Positions 34,880-46,791 are shown, counted from the first letter of the stretch. The stretch is 64,000 bases of DNA from Nereocystis luetkeana (GCA_031213475.1 JARUPZ010000011.1:7191622-7255621); one strand, 5' to 3'. A program made the numbers and translations. Notes: generated from the letters alone by a model not told the origin.

Positions 34880-36810
34880 TCTCCTTAACGAAACAGCGCT
34901 TCATATACTACTGCTCTGCAGCTTCTTCAGCACGTCCGAACCACATGCATGAAAACTCGCTGCCAGCGTCCATTGGTCCTCTTCGATGGGAAAGTTAAAC
35001 ATCGATAGATCGCGTGCGAGACAACCCATCCAGTCCTACTCTTGCCCTCCTAAGTAACCCTTTCCCCCCTCCAGTTCCACAAACATCATTCGTTACTCTC
35101 TCGTTACCCATACGAGTCACGAACCCCGCAAATAAAGGTTTCCTCCTCTTTCGCACCGTCGTGTCGACGTTCTCAATACTTGTCTTGGTCCGTGCGTCTG
35201 CGTATGAAAGCATATGGTAGCCGTCGGGAGGTTTTCTCTTCCAACCGATGCAGCCGAAGAGAAATCGTTGGTGAATTGTGCACAGTATAGACAGATGGGC
35301 CACGGTGGGGCTCCACGTGACATCCGTAGAGCGTGGTCGCCATTACCTCAGCTTTGAGCATCCGCACTCGGAGCCAGAGCGGTGCGGTGGGCCGGTCCTA
35401 CAGTGGCAAACTATATCGTCCGAAACGTAGGTTGGCCAGCAGCACGCACCGGCTGATTTATGCCGAACGGTCGTCGTTCTCGCGCACTGTTGCCCCCAAG
35501 GTACACAAAGTTGGTTTATTGGTTTGTTTGTACACCTGGCCGGCTGCTTGGCTGACGAAAGTGACGTTGTCGGTACGTTTGTCATGAGGCACATGGTCTC
35601 CGCCTTGGCTTCAGACACTGTCAATCCGAATCAACCACACACCGCAAAGATATCTGCCATCATCTCGCAAGGTTGTTCCTTGATCTGGGAACGATGCCCG
35701 CGTCGTCTGCATACAGCATTCCTCAGATCGGTTGCGGCTCCTCCACATTCTCCTGGGGTGTATCTCGCCCTTTCTCCGGCCTCCCTCGCTTCTCTCCCCC
35801 CCGTTCTCCTCCTTGTCCTTGGTGTCCACCATATCCTTCACCACATCTGCATTGGCACTAGGCCGCTCCACCGCCACGAGCAGTAAGGCAGTGAAGAACA
35901 TGTTGACAGCAATGGTGCCAACACGGATCCTTTCCGCAGGTCCTGCTCCACGCCGAACCAGTATGGGTATTCACCATCGTCCGGATGCGCGCACGCATTC
36001 CATCGTGAAAGTGGCGAATAATCGCGAGCGTCTTTGCCGGTAGGTTGAACGGAGTGAGCACGATCCACAAGAGAGAGAGTCTGGTCGACTGAATCGGTTG
36101 CCTTGGCAAGGCTCGACCCAACATATGTAAAAATAGGTGCTCTTATCTCGTGCCAATTGGTGAAGTCGTCGAACCACCAAGATAATATCAATCGTCGACT
36201 GTTGCGGTCTGAAGACGCATTGCCCCTCTAGTAAGGCATCCTCCCGTCCGCAGTAATGAGGCGATTGGTATTTATCTTGGGGGGTACCTTGTGATACTGT
36301 GCCACGAGCGAGATCCCTCGATTGTTACCTCACTCAGTCCGGCCCTTCGTCTTGTGCAGCACTGTGACCGTGGCATATATCCACTCCTGCAATACGCTCC
36401 CGCCCTGCCATATGACGATCACAACGGCGTGGAACTGTTCTAGTATACGGCGGTTACCATCGCGCGATCTCCATCTGAGGCGAGTTTGGGCAGTTCAGCG
36501 GGAAACTCATAGGGTCCGACAGTCTTTCGGTTTGACACGCTCTTGATGGTTTCCTCCACCTCAAAGATCGAAGTTAAATTGTCGAGAAGTGTGCACGGGA
36601 CCGTACCTTGAGCTAGTCAACGATACTCGAGTGGAGCGTTGGAAACCTAGTGTTGAGCGAAGAGCTGAACCACTGCACACACCGATCGCGAATGAGCCCC
36701 ATATCACGAAGCACACTGCCCCCTGTGTTCTTGGTGTATTGAGAGCTGCGCGATTTCCTCCCCTCTAAATCCATCCCCTTGAGGTGCTTGTAGAAACCAG
36801 ATTGCTACAT
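34880..36810 (-). mobile_element. decayed LINE, reverse transcriptase part
   Basis: On the minus strand, successive pieces of a non-LTR reverse transcriptase lie in order but in changing frames. From the 5' side they are RDRCVQWFSSLLNT (near 36650), GNNRGISLVAQ (36297-36329), a KATDSVD block near 36095, VEQDLRKGSVLAPLL near 35910, LYADDAGIVPRS with the catalytic YADD at 35702-35713, TVSEAKAETMCLM near 35610, then C-terminal ETLLYGC-like and FAGFVTRMGNERV blocks near 35340 and 35130. Many frameshifts and stops make it inactive. The endonuclease part was not recognised. It lies about 1 kb downstream of gene 3. Confidence 0.75.
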
Positions 36811-38440
36811 TAGCAGCGGGATCAGGTCGGGTCGACATACTCTCTCACCCGAGATTGCAGCAGTTTTGTTGACACTGCAGCACCGCAATCGTTGTGTACA
36901 GGAGCAGCGACAGAAATAGGTTGGCACTCAACAATGGATTTCAGTGTGATACTAAGTGTAGTGAGCATAAGCTTATGTTGACGCACCCACCAGAGGATTG
37001 ACAAAAACTGGAACAAAGATGTAGGAAGACCTCCCTCCGTACAGATCAGCGAACCAAAACAATTACATGCACCCTGCGCCGCTAACTGTGGGATGTTTGG
37101 ACACACCTGGCAGATGGTGGTCTAGATCATCTAGGTCACAACCCATCGAATGAAGATGCTGTGCAGGACGTTTTTACTGCAGTAGTCCATATCCAACTCG
37201 GGAAATCTGGAATGGATCGTGCAAACTGTACGGTCCCACCCGGCAGCATGAGCTAGACCTTACACACTAAGAAATGTCTTCCTTGAGAGATGCAGATAAT
37301 GAAGTAGGGGTCGGTGATCTGTTAGACGTATTCAGGTTTGGCCCGGTGATTTTTCCCACGCCTGATAAAATAGAGCGCATGCCATGCGTTATAGTCGGCA
37401 AAACCAACACAGTCCGACAAGCCCGGCGACTTATTCGGCGTATTCGGGAGACGCCTTTAATAGGCAGTGGGTCAAACCAGTTCTCGTTGGATCTGATGTG
37501 CCGGTATATACCACCGCGGGCATAATCAGAAGCCCGTTTTCGAACAACCGCCGAGCCCTTCGGCATATTCGACTAAGCCCTTCGAGACTTCGTCGACTTG
37601 ATTGTTATGGTTTAGAGAGGGGGAAATCCTCCAAACGAAATGACGAATGCAGCCTCGGGCACACGAAAACTCGGCCCGGGCTGCTGCTGGGGCTCTGGGG
37701 TAGGAGGTGTGTCCGAGTTGCAACGGACAAGGAGACTTACAAAACACCCGCGCAGAGCATGCATGTTGTGTTATTCACTCAACCGTACCTTCTGAGACTG
37801 TTAATAACCTGAACGTTCTCGGCTTTTGAGGACTCTATGCTAGGGGTCCCAAAATGGTGAACGGCTGCTTTGAGATAATGATATATGCGTATATCTCCGT
37901 ACTGTTCTGAGAGCGTGCGCTATTATCACGGCTGATTGTACGAAACCTCCACCCAACGTATACGGTGACGACTTGCTGGTGTATAGACTGAAGACCGGGC
38001 CACTACGAGCACCACAAGTCTTCCCTTCTGCTCGGGACGCGGGAACGTCGGAACGCCAGTCCAAACCCACCTGTGTTTGCCGCGGCTGTTTCAGCATAAA
38101 ACCAATATGCGTTCCGGCTTCGAACCGGCAACTTAGTGTCCTGCACACGAGGGGTGTATACGACATGGTATATCTCCTACTGTATCGTCCTTCGCGAGTG
38201 ACCTGAAACAAGGGTGTTGGATTATGTCTGCGCGTTGCGTACACACCGATGCAGCGGCAGAGATGTATCTTGCCGCACCATGTGTATATATCTGTCCCAC
38301 AACGATAGAGCTCATCCGCGAACAGCACAGGGCACAACTGCACACGAAAAAAGTTTTCCTAGCTCAAGCGCGATCCCTCTCTTCTAGCATTGGTTGCAAT
38401 TGGGGTATATCCGAACGTACCGCGAGCAGAGGGGACGGAC
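36811..38440. other. no gene recognised
   Basis: Possible 5' flank of the LINE, then unassigned sequence. Both strands have open frames at 37267-37566 and 37840-38343, but they are antisense to one another and carry no known motif. Near 38110 a GGTTCGAAGCC word on the minus strand looks like a tRNA B-box but has no tRNA around it. Confidence 0.4.
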
Positions 38441-38449
38441 ACAAGGTCG

Positions 38450-38854
38450 ATGATGGTGGGGACCATGAGTGGTCAAATCGGAACCCCAAAAGAGGGATCT
38501 ACAGCAAATTCGGTGCAAAATTGGTTCCAGGATTATGATGAGAATACCGGGCGAATTATATATTATACAAGACGAGATCATTCATATTATCCTTACCAGA
38601 AGCCGCTAAAAGAAGATTGCCAGGAAATCATCCGAGTGTGGCACCACATGCTTCGCCTGTCGATGAGGGCTTCTCCTAGAAGCGCCAAAGCGCTGGGCCC
38701 GACGCCCGCGCCCATCGCGCCGCCGTCGCCTCCGCCGGACTGGGATATGCCAATTGGCTATGACTATAAGTCCGGGACTACTACATCCGTGGTGGTTACT
38801 ACTATGCAAATAGAAGCGGCGGCAGGGGCTCCCGAAGAGGAATACATATATTGA
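38450..38854 (+). CDS. hypothetical protein with a WW-like stretch
   Basis: Single open frame from ATG at 38450 (frame open from 38390) to TGA at 38852-38854, 134 residues. Residues about 27-53 read NWFQDYDENTGRIIYY and then a YYPYQKPL end. That resembles a WW domain (first Trp, TGR-x-YY core, final Pro), but the second Trp is Tyr. A Pro-rich segment (PTPAPIAPPSPPP) and DWDMPIGYDYKSG follow. The frame looks coding in texture. It may be the last exon of a longer gene, since a TCTTCTAG acceptor lies at 38380-38387. No function is claimed. Confidence 0.4.
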   Translation: MMVGTMSGQIGTPKEGSTANSVQNWFQDYDENTGRIIYYTRRDHSYYPYQKPLKEDCQEIIRVWHHMLRLSMRASPRSAKALGPTPAPIAPPSPPPDWDMPIGYDYKSGTTTSVVVTTMQIEAAAGAPEEEYIY

Positions 38855-40100
38855 ATGATTGGCGGCAGCGTAACAGAACACGGCAGGAGTGGAAATCATG
38901 CGTGATGAACAGAATTACGGCGGGCGTTCCAGGGAAAATGCACACTACCAGAGGAAATGAACACCAGGGCTGTGATGAGGCCGGACTTCACCGTCAGATA
39001 ATGCTGTACAGGAGTTATAGGGGAGGGCATAATGATCAGAACCCACTATGGGCCCGAGCACACAGGTGTCTCCCTTATGTTCGCACACCCTGATTTGGTT
39101 CTGATTATATTCCCCCTCAATAACTGCCTCGAAATACGTCGTATTTGTCCATAAAACCCACCCTGCTCACAAATGCGCCATCCGTCAGCTGCAAAGACGG
39201 AGAGCTCCGAAAACGCTCCGCGAGCAACTATGTGTGGTACCTACCGTAGTATAGCCAAAACATTAATTTTTCGATGATTCGTTGATAGCGAACTTACAGA
39301 CCTAGGTTGCTCAACACGAAAAGCACAGCGAGAGCGGCAAACCGAACGGGAGCGGTGCCGTTTTGTTTCCTGGATGTCCACTATTAATAGATTAGAAAGC
39401 GCAGACAGCAAGGAGTGTAGCGGGCGAAACGTCGGGCGGTTAGTGCCTCCCTTATTTGAGGCCTATTGCTGCTTCTTCCTGATTCCTCGACAAGATCGTC
39501 GTGAGCTTGGACCAAGCCTTAGATCTGCCCAACACTAAAAGACGGCGCGGGCGGAGGAGGGGGGGACATAGTCATCCCTACGTGGGAGGGGGGGCGTACT
39601 CATTTGCTGCTTGCTTCAATCGTTTGAACATTGACCGCGCATCCCTTTCTAGACGGAGACGGCATTCATTGGGGAGTGCTACGACGTTCATCGTGCATCC
39701 CCAGGCGTTGAAATGGATGAGACAGCGTGAGAATCGGTGGATTTGGTCACGCAATAAACGAGCGTTATCCCGGTGGGCCGTCTAGCTTTCTGAGGAAACT
39801 TGTGCCTCAGACTATATCCGTGATCCCCACGTTATTGCCCGAGGAGCTTGGTTTATATTCCCACCCGGAGGCAGTATCAGGTACTAACGAATGAAGACAA
39901 GGGCCTGAAGTGTTTCCAAGAACAGCGAGCTACGTACCTTGCCTCTTTCCTAGCACAGCGGCCTACGGTATTCCCAAAACACAGCCACCAAACCAAGCCG
40001 GCTTCTCGATTGGGTTAGGGTTAGGATGGGAATTATAGAAGTGGTCGGGGGGATGGCCGCCGTGAGCCGAAGCCGTACAACAAACACACAGGCGGTGGAG
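38855..40100. other. unassigned stretch with a fragment of cluster intron
   Basis: Near 39575-39660 the sequence GTACTCATTTGCTGCTTGC and its flank resemble gene 2 intron 5 next to exon 6 (about 9945-10010). No exon accompanies it. The rest shows nothing recognisable. Confidence 0.35.
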
Positions 40101-40104
40101 CTTG

Positions 40105-40865
40105 TTTAATGTCATGGAAGCTCGTGGAAGCTCGTGGAAGCTCGTGGAAACTCGTTCAAGCTATCACTGAAGACTGCACTTCCGGCGTCCATGGAAGCTT
40201 TATTTCTTCGATGGAAGCTGCTATCACAATGAATGGAACTTCCACTACTTGCTGCCATGGAACATTTCATTTCTCATATGGAATAGCCCCCGGCCACCGA
40301 ATGCAAGACTTCACTACACTCACGAAATATTTCACTACGTCAACGAAAAGTACAGAACCTGCGCAGGTCCCGGTCCCCAGTGCACAGCCGGGCCACCTTA
40401 ATCACAGCAATAGGCGCAGCAGACAGACTGTTCAGTAGATGTACTACAGTACATAGTCAGGTCCAGCAACGATGACCTTGGGCACACTAAACACTCCAGA
40501 CAGCAATTTTGTTGCCAGTAGCAGTGCAGGCGCGGCCTCCCACATTTTTACTTTCAAGTTTACTTCCGTGCAAGCTCCCACCAACTCCAATAGCAGTATT
40601 TTTTACTTCCACGGGAGTAAATCCAACTTCCACATACGTAGGCACTTGTACTAAATACCAGGGTATTGCTTCCATGAAAGTAGATGATAACTTCTATGAT
40701 TTTGTATGGAAGTTTCCAAGGAAGCTTTGACATACTTCCATGGGAGCTTCCACGAACTTCTAACAAAGAAACATGAGTTCCATGGACTTTTTAGTTACTT
40801 CCATGGAAGGCGTGTAAGCTTTCATAGAATCTCCTCCCATGGGAGCTTCCGCCAACCTCCATAGA
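40105..40865. repeat. CTTCCATGGAAG palindromic array
   Basis: Begins with tandem TGGAAGCTCG units (40118-40150) and continues with dense CTTCCATGGAAG, GGAAGCTTCC and GGGAGCTTCC words in both orientations. Confidence 0.65.
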
Positions 40866-41130
40866 AGTCCACTGACCCTATGTTTACTTCCATGGAAGAT
40901 GCCGATGGAAGCTCCCATGAAAGTAGATCTACCTACATCTACTTCCATCCCCCCTGGGCCTGATCCCACCCGGATCTGATCTCGTTTAGTACCCTGATCC
41001 CACCCACAAGGTACATAAATGAAATTAACCCCCGGCAGGAGTCGCCGTAGGCCCATCGGCCACCCTGATCCCGTCCGGACGCGTGTAGTGTAAGCTTCCT
41101 CGTTGACAGCCAACAGTGGAAAATTCCAAG
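40866..41130. repeat. R repeat, copy 1
   Basis: About 265 bp beginning GTCCACTGACCCTATGTTTA, containing GGGCCTGATCCCACCCGGAT and ending GCCAACAGTGGAAAATTCC. Two more copies lie at 42620-42899 and 42936-43298 in the same orientation. Confidence 0.65.
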
Positions 41131-41271
41131 GCCATTTTCTGTAGGGCTTGTGGATTGAGGGCACGGGTAAGTCTAAAAAAACTTGCAGAAGTTTCGGGTA
41201 CGGGTAATACCCGGTTAAAGTTTGGCTCAAGTGGGTAAAAAACAGCAGATTAACTGGTGAAACAAATACAG

Positions 41272-41382
41272 CTATTACGGGGGGCCATAGTTAATAGGAC
41301 CTATGGCATACATTAAAACCTATATATTTGACCATTTTTACTAACTGTATTTGGTCCTATTAACTATGGTCCCCCGTAATAG
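41272..41382. mobile_element. TIR element MITE-1, intact copy
   Basis: 111 bp with about 30-bp terminal inverted repeats (CTATTACGGGG ... CCCCGTAATAG). The interior is the reverse complement of the copy at 60188-60298, so the two are inserted in opposite orientation. Confidence 0.75.
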
Positions 41383-42289
41383 TATATTGAAAAAGTCCAC
41401 TACAGTAAGTTTCCCAGATAGATGGGAAATCCGAAAATCCAACAAAAAAAGTGGTGTCTCGGGTGAGCTATTGGCGATGACAATACGGCACCATGTTGTC
41501 GCCGAGTTTTCGGCCCCACAAATGTATACGATGTAGTGTGTGTACCTGGTGCATTATTCTCTCTCCCACTGCGTTCAGATTGCTGGCGTATGTTCGTTGT
41601 GCTTGTCGTGCCCAGAATGATGGCACAGCATCGTTGAGTTGTGTAATCGGTCTGCGAGTACTGTATTGCGATGTACTATCTCTGTGTCGTAGTTTATGGC
41701 CACAGAGTTTGCGTCTCTCTGTATAGGGTGAAAAAACAGCACGGACACTGGGTGTGCTGGATGTCGACGAGTAGCAGAACGGTATAACGCCCAGATGGGT
41801 AGAGTGACTCGTGTACTGAGTCAAGCTGGGGAGACTATTGAGAGGTTTTGGTGGGTTCAACTCCTACACTACCCGAGTCGGGAGAGGTATCTATTAAAAG
41901 ACTCAGGTGCCTACATCCTCGAAGTAAACCCCACTTTAATGACGGTCAGAGGCAGGCCCGACAAAGGTGGAAGAACCGAACCGGGTTCGAACCGGTACAC
42001 GAGAACTTGATAAATAAGTGTGGACAGGGGTTTCCTCTCGCTCGCCGGGGTACGCAAAAAAAAACGGCATATACTGATAAGAGCACACAACTGTATTACG
42101 AGTACTACGATACGTAATACAGCAATATGTACGAGCGACGTCTACCTGGTGCCCTACACGACTAATAATACTTTACGCTAAATATTACTGCTGTTACCAT
42201 CCTCGTACTTAGGCGCGGCGATATTCAGTGTAAGGAACAAGAAATAAGAAAGGGCCATAAAGTGGTACCATCAGGTGTTTGGTCCAAAC

Positions 42290-42490
42290 CCGAAGACGTG
42301 CTGGGCTCACGGGTATTGTGACAAACGTATACCCGTACCCCGGGTATTGTGCAACAGTCTGACATAACTTTCAGAACTTCCGGGCGTACGAGTATGGACG
42401 TCGTACAGAACTCACAGGAATTATTTGTAGGGTAACACCCGGGAAAATCCCCCGGGAATGGTTCTATAATAACCCCACAGAACAATACCC
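42290..42490. repeat. short outlier of the GAACTTCTG minisatellite
   Basis: Contains ACCCGTACCCCGGGTATTGTG, CAGAACTTCCGGGCGTACG and ACAGAACTCACAG, the words of the large array at 55845-57480, mostly in inverse orientation. Confidence 0.45.
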
Positions 42491-42619
42491 TGGAAAACTT
42501 CATCTACTTCCACTGAAGAAATCGCCAACTTCCACGGGGGTCGGAATCACGTTCGTGCAAGTTATTGTGCAAGCTTCCATAAAATCACCTTCCATGGAAG
42601 CTTCTACCATCTCCCATGG

Positions 42620-42899
42620 AAGTCCACTGACCCTGTGTTCACTTCCATGACAATTTCACGGAAGTGGATGGAAGCTACCATGCAAGTCTGTCTACTTACA
42701 TCTACTTACATGCATCCCCCCCGGGCCTGATCACACCCGGATTTGATATCATTTAGTCCCCTGGTCCCACCTACCCGCAAGATGCAGAAATGAAATGAGC
42801 TCTCCGCGGGAGCCGCCGGAGGCCCACCGACCACCCTGATATCATCCAGACGCACGTAAATGAAGCTTCTTCGTTCACCCCCAACAAGGGAAAGTCTCC
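42620..42899. repeat. R repeat, copy 2
   Basis: Same block order as copy 1: GTCCACTGACCCTGTGTTCA, CCGGGCCTGATCACACCCGG, CGACCACCCTGAT, then CCCCAACAAGGGAAAG. Confidence 0.65.
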
Positions 42900-42935
42900 A
42901 TCTACTTCCGTGGGAGCTTCCACCTATATCCATGG

Positions 42936-43298
42936 AGGTCCACTGACCTCGAGTCTACTCCTGTGAAGGCTACTTCCTTCCATGGAAGCAGATGTACATA
43001 ACGACAGTAGTACATGATTCGTACCAGGTATACATCTTTCATTGGAAATCGATCGATTTCTATCTAAGTCCGTCCACTTCCATTTGCTTCCACCCGTCCC
43101 GGGCGTGACCCCAACCGGACCTGATCCCACCAGGGTATGATCCCATCTGGTACCCTGATCCAGCCCACCCACAAAGTAAGTGCAGAAACGACATCAGACC
43201 TCCCCAGGAGCCTTCCGAGGCCACCGGCCACCCTGATCCCATCCAGACGAGGGTATTGGAAGTTTCTTTGCTCGCCGCCAACAGTGAAAAGTTCTTGG
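42936..43298. repeat. R repeat, copy 3
   Basis: Follows copy 2 directly. GTCCACTGACCTCGAGTCTA, GACCTGATCCCACC and CCGGCCACCCTGATCCCATC are shared. It is longer through an internal insert. Confidence 0.6.
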
Positions 43299-43429
43299 AA
43301 GCAAACTTACTTTCAAAATTTCTTGGAGGTAAGGTTAATTATCTGTTTCTTTCAGAAGCTTCCACCAACTCCATTAAAGCAGATACCAAAAGTGAACGTG
43401 GAAGCCGGTGTCGATTGAATATGGGCGAG

Positions 43430-43575
43430 ATTCATGGAAGCTGGTGGAATTCGATGGAAGTCGGAGGAGGTCACAGAGAGCTTAGTATTGTGGAAGCTAA
43501 TGGAATTCCATGGGAGCTGGTGTGTGGGAGTATGTATCGAAAGCCGGTTGACTCTTATGGAGCTAAGTGAAAGTT
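43430..43575. repeat. GGAAGCT-rich tail of the array
   Basis: Words such as CATGGAAGCTGG, GATGGAAGTCGG and CCATGGGAGCTGG continue the array theme of 40105-40865. Confidence 0.5.
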
Positions 43576-43619
43576 TATCAAAGTCGCGGAGGGAAATAGG
43601 TGGAGGTACAGGCGGGTAG

Positions 43620-45395
43620 CGAGAGAATATGATACAGCTAGGGGGTCGACTGCCACAATGGGGGTGATACCAGCAACAAGGGGTGGGCTAGCATGTGAGA
43701 GGCTTTGGTCTTAAAACCAGTTTGTTTTTCCATCCCTACGTAATACTGCCGGTGACGTTAAGGCCCACGTCCGAAACACGATGATGACAGCCAAGATCAC
43801 AGCCTTGCCGCAATGTCGCAAAGCGTTTACCGGTGGTAGGGCATGAAGCAGCTGTTGCGGTGGCGCAACTTCCGGGTTGTAGTTCGATTGCTAGTTAGCT
43901 CAACAGCCGTCGGAAGGCGTGTTGTGCCCGACAGAGCACGAGGCTTCGCGCCGCGCAACCTTTCTCGCGCGACAAACTTGTTGGCATGTCCTTCCCGCCG
44001 GGGGCGGGAAAGATAATTGAGGCACCTTTTTCGTTTTCGCTGTGGTCGAAAACAATAGTTGACGTGTCTAAACTATAGAGATGGATACCGGAGGGCATTT
44101 TCGAAAAACCGGAAACCAGATCAAGAGGCATTATTCTAAAACAGAAAACGGTTCAGGGTTTTTTTTTTCTGCCGGTTCTAACAGGTTAATCGAAAACCAG
44201 TTAAACCGGTTTGAAAGTAGTAAAGCATGCATATCACTACAAGCCAGGTTGTTTTTTTCTTGAGTGGCACTTTGTGGTCTACTCACAAGTGCGTGTTTGG
44301 CTTCGTTCGCAAAATAATGGGTATATATATGAGATGGACTGCCACGAGTATTGGTGTTGATGAGCTGGAAAAATGTCATTTATACAAGCGGGGCTTTGCC
44401 GCGGCGGGCTGACGCCTGTCTGAGGCTTCGCGCGTGCCTGTAAGATGGCGAAGAGAAGTATAATAATAGATAAGCCTAGGCCGCACAAAGGACTGCACGG
44501 TCAAGGAGTGTGTTGCAACAGTATAGCACTTTCGTTCGTATTATCTGTACTAAAAACATGCTGACGGCAAGTGCTGCTAAACGAAGAACACCTCGGGGGA
44601 CAAGTGGCAGATCAGATGTACAATGACGAGCAGCAGCAACAGCGACAACGACAGAATACCCAACACACAACAACAGGGTATTCGCGTACATGAAATACAT
44701 ACCAGCACCAGGTGCCATCAGGTACCATCATGTACCTGGTATTTACGTACGTACGTATATTTACAGTACCGAAGAGTCACCCAACGGTAGGGGTTGCACT
44801 TTTTGGTCTTCTAAGGTTTCTGACCGATTGAGTTCCCTAAGTAAGTAAGTTCTGAACTTAGTGAGGAACAAGCAGTTTGGATGAAACTTCTGTTCGTACT
44901 TTCGTTTCGGGACTAGCGCATAGAAGTGCCGATTGGGTGGCGCGAACAACGTTCTTCCAGGTATTGTATCGGGTGAGATATTGAGCTCCTAATGTGAGGG
45001 GTTCAAAAGCTTCTGGTGCACCCCTACCACGGGCTGGCTCCGAATAAGCATACTCGTGTGAAACATTACTGCAACCGGTAATATACTGGTACAAACATCA
45101 GTATTATTTTTTGAGGTTTTCCCCCCCCAACCGACCAGGCAGGGCGCTCCTCCACCGCCACCTCCACTACCACCTCCAGACCTCACCCCGCCAGAAGCTG
45201 GGGCAACCGACTTGGGTCGTTTTTTTAGCAGGGATGAACGGTGAATCGCGGGCATGCCACTCATCGCTCCGAACTTGCACGTCCTGTGTTGTTGTGCGGA
45301 GAGGGAGCCTCATCAACTTCAACGAACGAGAGTTTGTATCACCGCTGAAAAATCACGCCTGAAAACAAAGAAACTGGAATTAGTTATCATGAAAG
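43620..45395. other. no gene recognised
   Basis: A minus-strand open frame at 44476-44718 is hydrophobic but matches nothing known to me. Near 45120-45180 a C-rich strand gives a poly-Gly frame on the other strand. The GTACCTGGTA and GGTACCATCATGTACC words cluster at 44700-44745. Confidence 0.35.
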
Positions 45396-45399
45396 TAGG

Positions 45400-45640
45400 G
45401 TAGGATCGGCTATCTCGCTCAGTTTTGGTGGGATTAGGATTCCGAGTCGAGATTGAGCATCCATTTTTATTTTTTTTTCGGATATTTTTTTTGTAATATC
45501 TTGAAATTGGAGTAGGATCTTGCTCAGTTTTGACGGGATTTCGATTTCAAACCCTGTTTTGAGCATCGATGTTTCGAGTTTTTTCGGACGATTTTTTCGG
45601 ATTTTTCTACGCTATTCGGTGTCATATTTTTATCTTGAAA
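45400..45640. repeat. two tandem copies of a ~110-bp T-rich unit
   Basis: GTAGGATCGGCTATCTCGCTC at 45400 and GTAGGATCTTGCTCAG at 45511 start two diverged units. Each continues with TTTTG.(T/C)GGGATT and ends GAGCATC.AT. Confidence 0.5.
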
Positions 45641-45700
45641 TTAGTGTGAAATTCATGTTGTGTTGGATCTAGTGTGGTACATTTTATTTTAAGGTTAATG

Positions 45701-46216
45701 TGTGAAGGGGCGAAGAAAGCAAAGAGCGCAACAAACCAATTAGCTTTTTCCGAGAAACAGTGTGTGGCACGATATAAGCAGGCTCGCGAAGAAACCAAAG
45801 AACGCATGGAAACCATAAGCGACAATTATCTGTCGTAGACTCGCAAGGAGGTTCTTATGATCAAGTAAAAGAAAGACAAAGGGCAAATATAACTAAGTTT
45901 TAATGTAACCGGAACAGCTTTTGCAAAAACTAAAAACAAAAAGCAAGCTCTCGATCACCATCATATTGTTGATGAAAGGTGCAGCATCCGACGCCCGCAT
46001 GTTCACGGCACGAGCACACGTGAGGCCCTACCCACGGCGCAAAGCAGGCCAGCCGGCACGTTCGTGCGTGAGTTGACCGAAAACGTTCGCCGTTTCGCGA
46101 GGGAAAGCCCCGACATGCTCATAAAATTTGTGGATGCAAGGTCCAAAGAGGTAATTATCCCGCAGGGGGCTGTCAATAAAAATAACCACGGCATGCCCGT
46201 GACACAGAAGGCATGA
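45701..46216 (+). pseudogene. coding-like stretch of unknown family, interrupted
   Basis: One frame carries protein-like composition over 170 codons: KQCVARYKQAREETKERMET, then after a short broken part FVRELTENVRRFARESPDML and KEVIIPQGAVNKN. A few in-frame stops separate the halves. There is no obvious start. It could be a decayed mobile-element gene or two exons of a lost gene. I do not recognise the family. Confidence 0.3.
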
Positions 46217-46399
46217 AATCCTCAAGAAAACACCCGCCAGTGGGACACGGCTAGACCACGGCCGAGGCCGCCCTTGGCAGAGTGGGCAGAGCAGGGGTCG
46301 GCGAGCAGGATGAGAAACTTGCGCGCCGCCAGGTGCCCCATCATCACGAGGCATCGTGGAAATTGCTCAAATTATGGTCTAGAAAAATGCTCAGGTCCT

Positions 46400-46791
46400 G
46401 ACAAATCGGAAAAATGGGAACGAAGCCTAAAATGAGAACTAAGCCGTATCTCCAGAACCATGTGGTGTATCAGATAACCAAAATGATCCTGCGAAACCCC
46501 TTGGCCAGCCCTGTGAGAGGAGCTCGTCAGAACGGTCATGCTCCATCTCGTGCCTTCGGGTGGGCACAAAAAGCGATATACGCTGGCTCTATTGTGATTT
46601 CTCTAGATGCTGGCTACCGCGGCGATGCCGAGGACTTCCAGCCTGAGCGACAGCTCATTCGAAGGCTGCTGTACAGCCCCACAGGACTGTCAACTTTTTT
46701 TCTTGGAGTTGTACACAATTGGTTTGCTTTCTAAAAAAAAACGTCCGTTCTCATTAATTTTTTTGTTTCGTTCCCATTTTTCCGATTTGTC
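46400..46791 (+). mobile_element. 392-bp TIR element, copy a
   Basis: Ends are inverted repeats of about 25 bp: GACAAATCGGAAAAATGGGA at the left and its complement at the right. The interior differs from copy b (59226-59612) at only a handful of sites outside the T-rich end. An open frame of 106 codons (46414-46734, starting MGTKPKMRTKPYLQNH) is kept in both. Its size is typical of a non-autonomous DNA transposon. Confidence 0.75.

Noticed and set aside
38095-38165. Minus-strand GGTTCGAAGCC, possible tRNA gene
   Set aside because: Only a B-box and T-stem-like pairing are visible. No acceptor stem, D-arm or anticodon arm could be folded around it.
41965-42010. GGGTTCGAACCGG, possible tRNA or SINE head
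   Set aside because: The word is a chance palindrome inside GAACCGGGTTCGAACCGG. No A-box, tail or target duplication was found.
44476-44718. Hydrophobic minus-strand frame of 80 codons as another exon 1 relic
   Set aside because: Nucleotide alignment with exon 1 of genes 2-4 shows no shared blocks; hydrophobicity alone is not enough.
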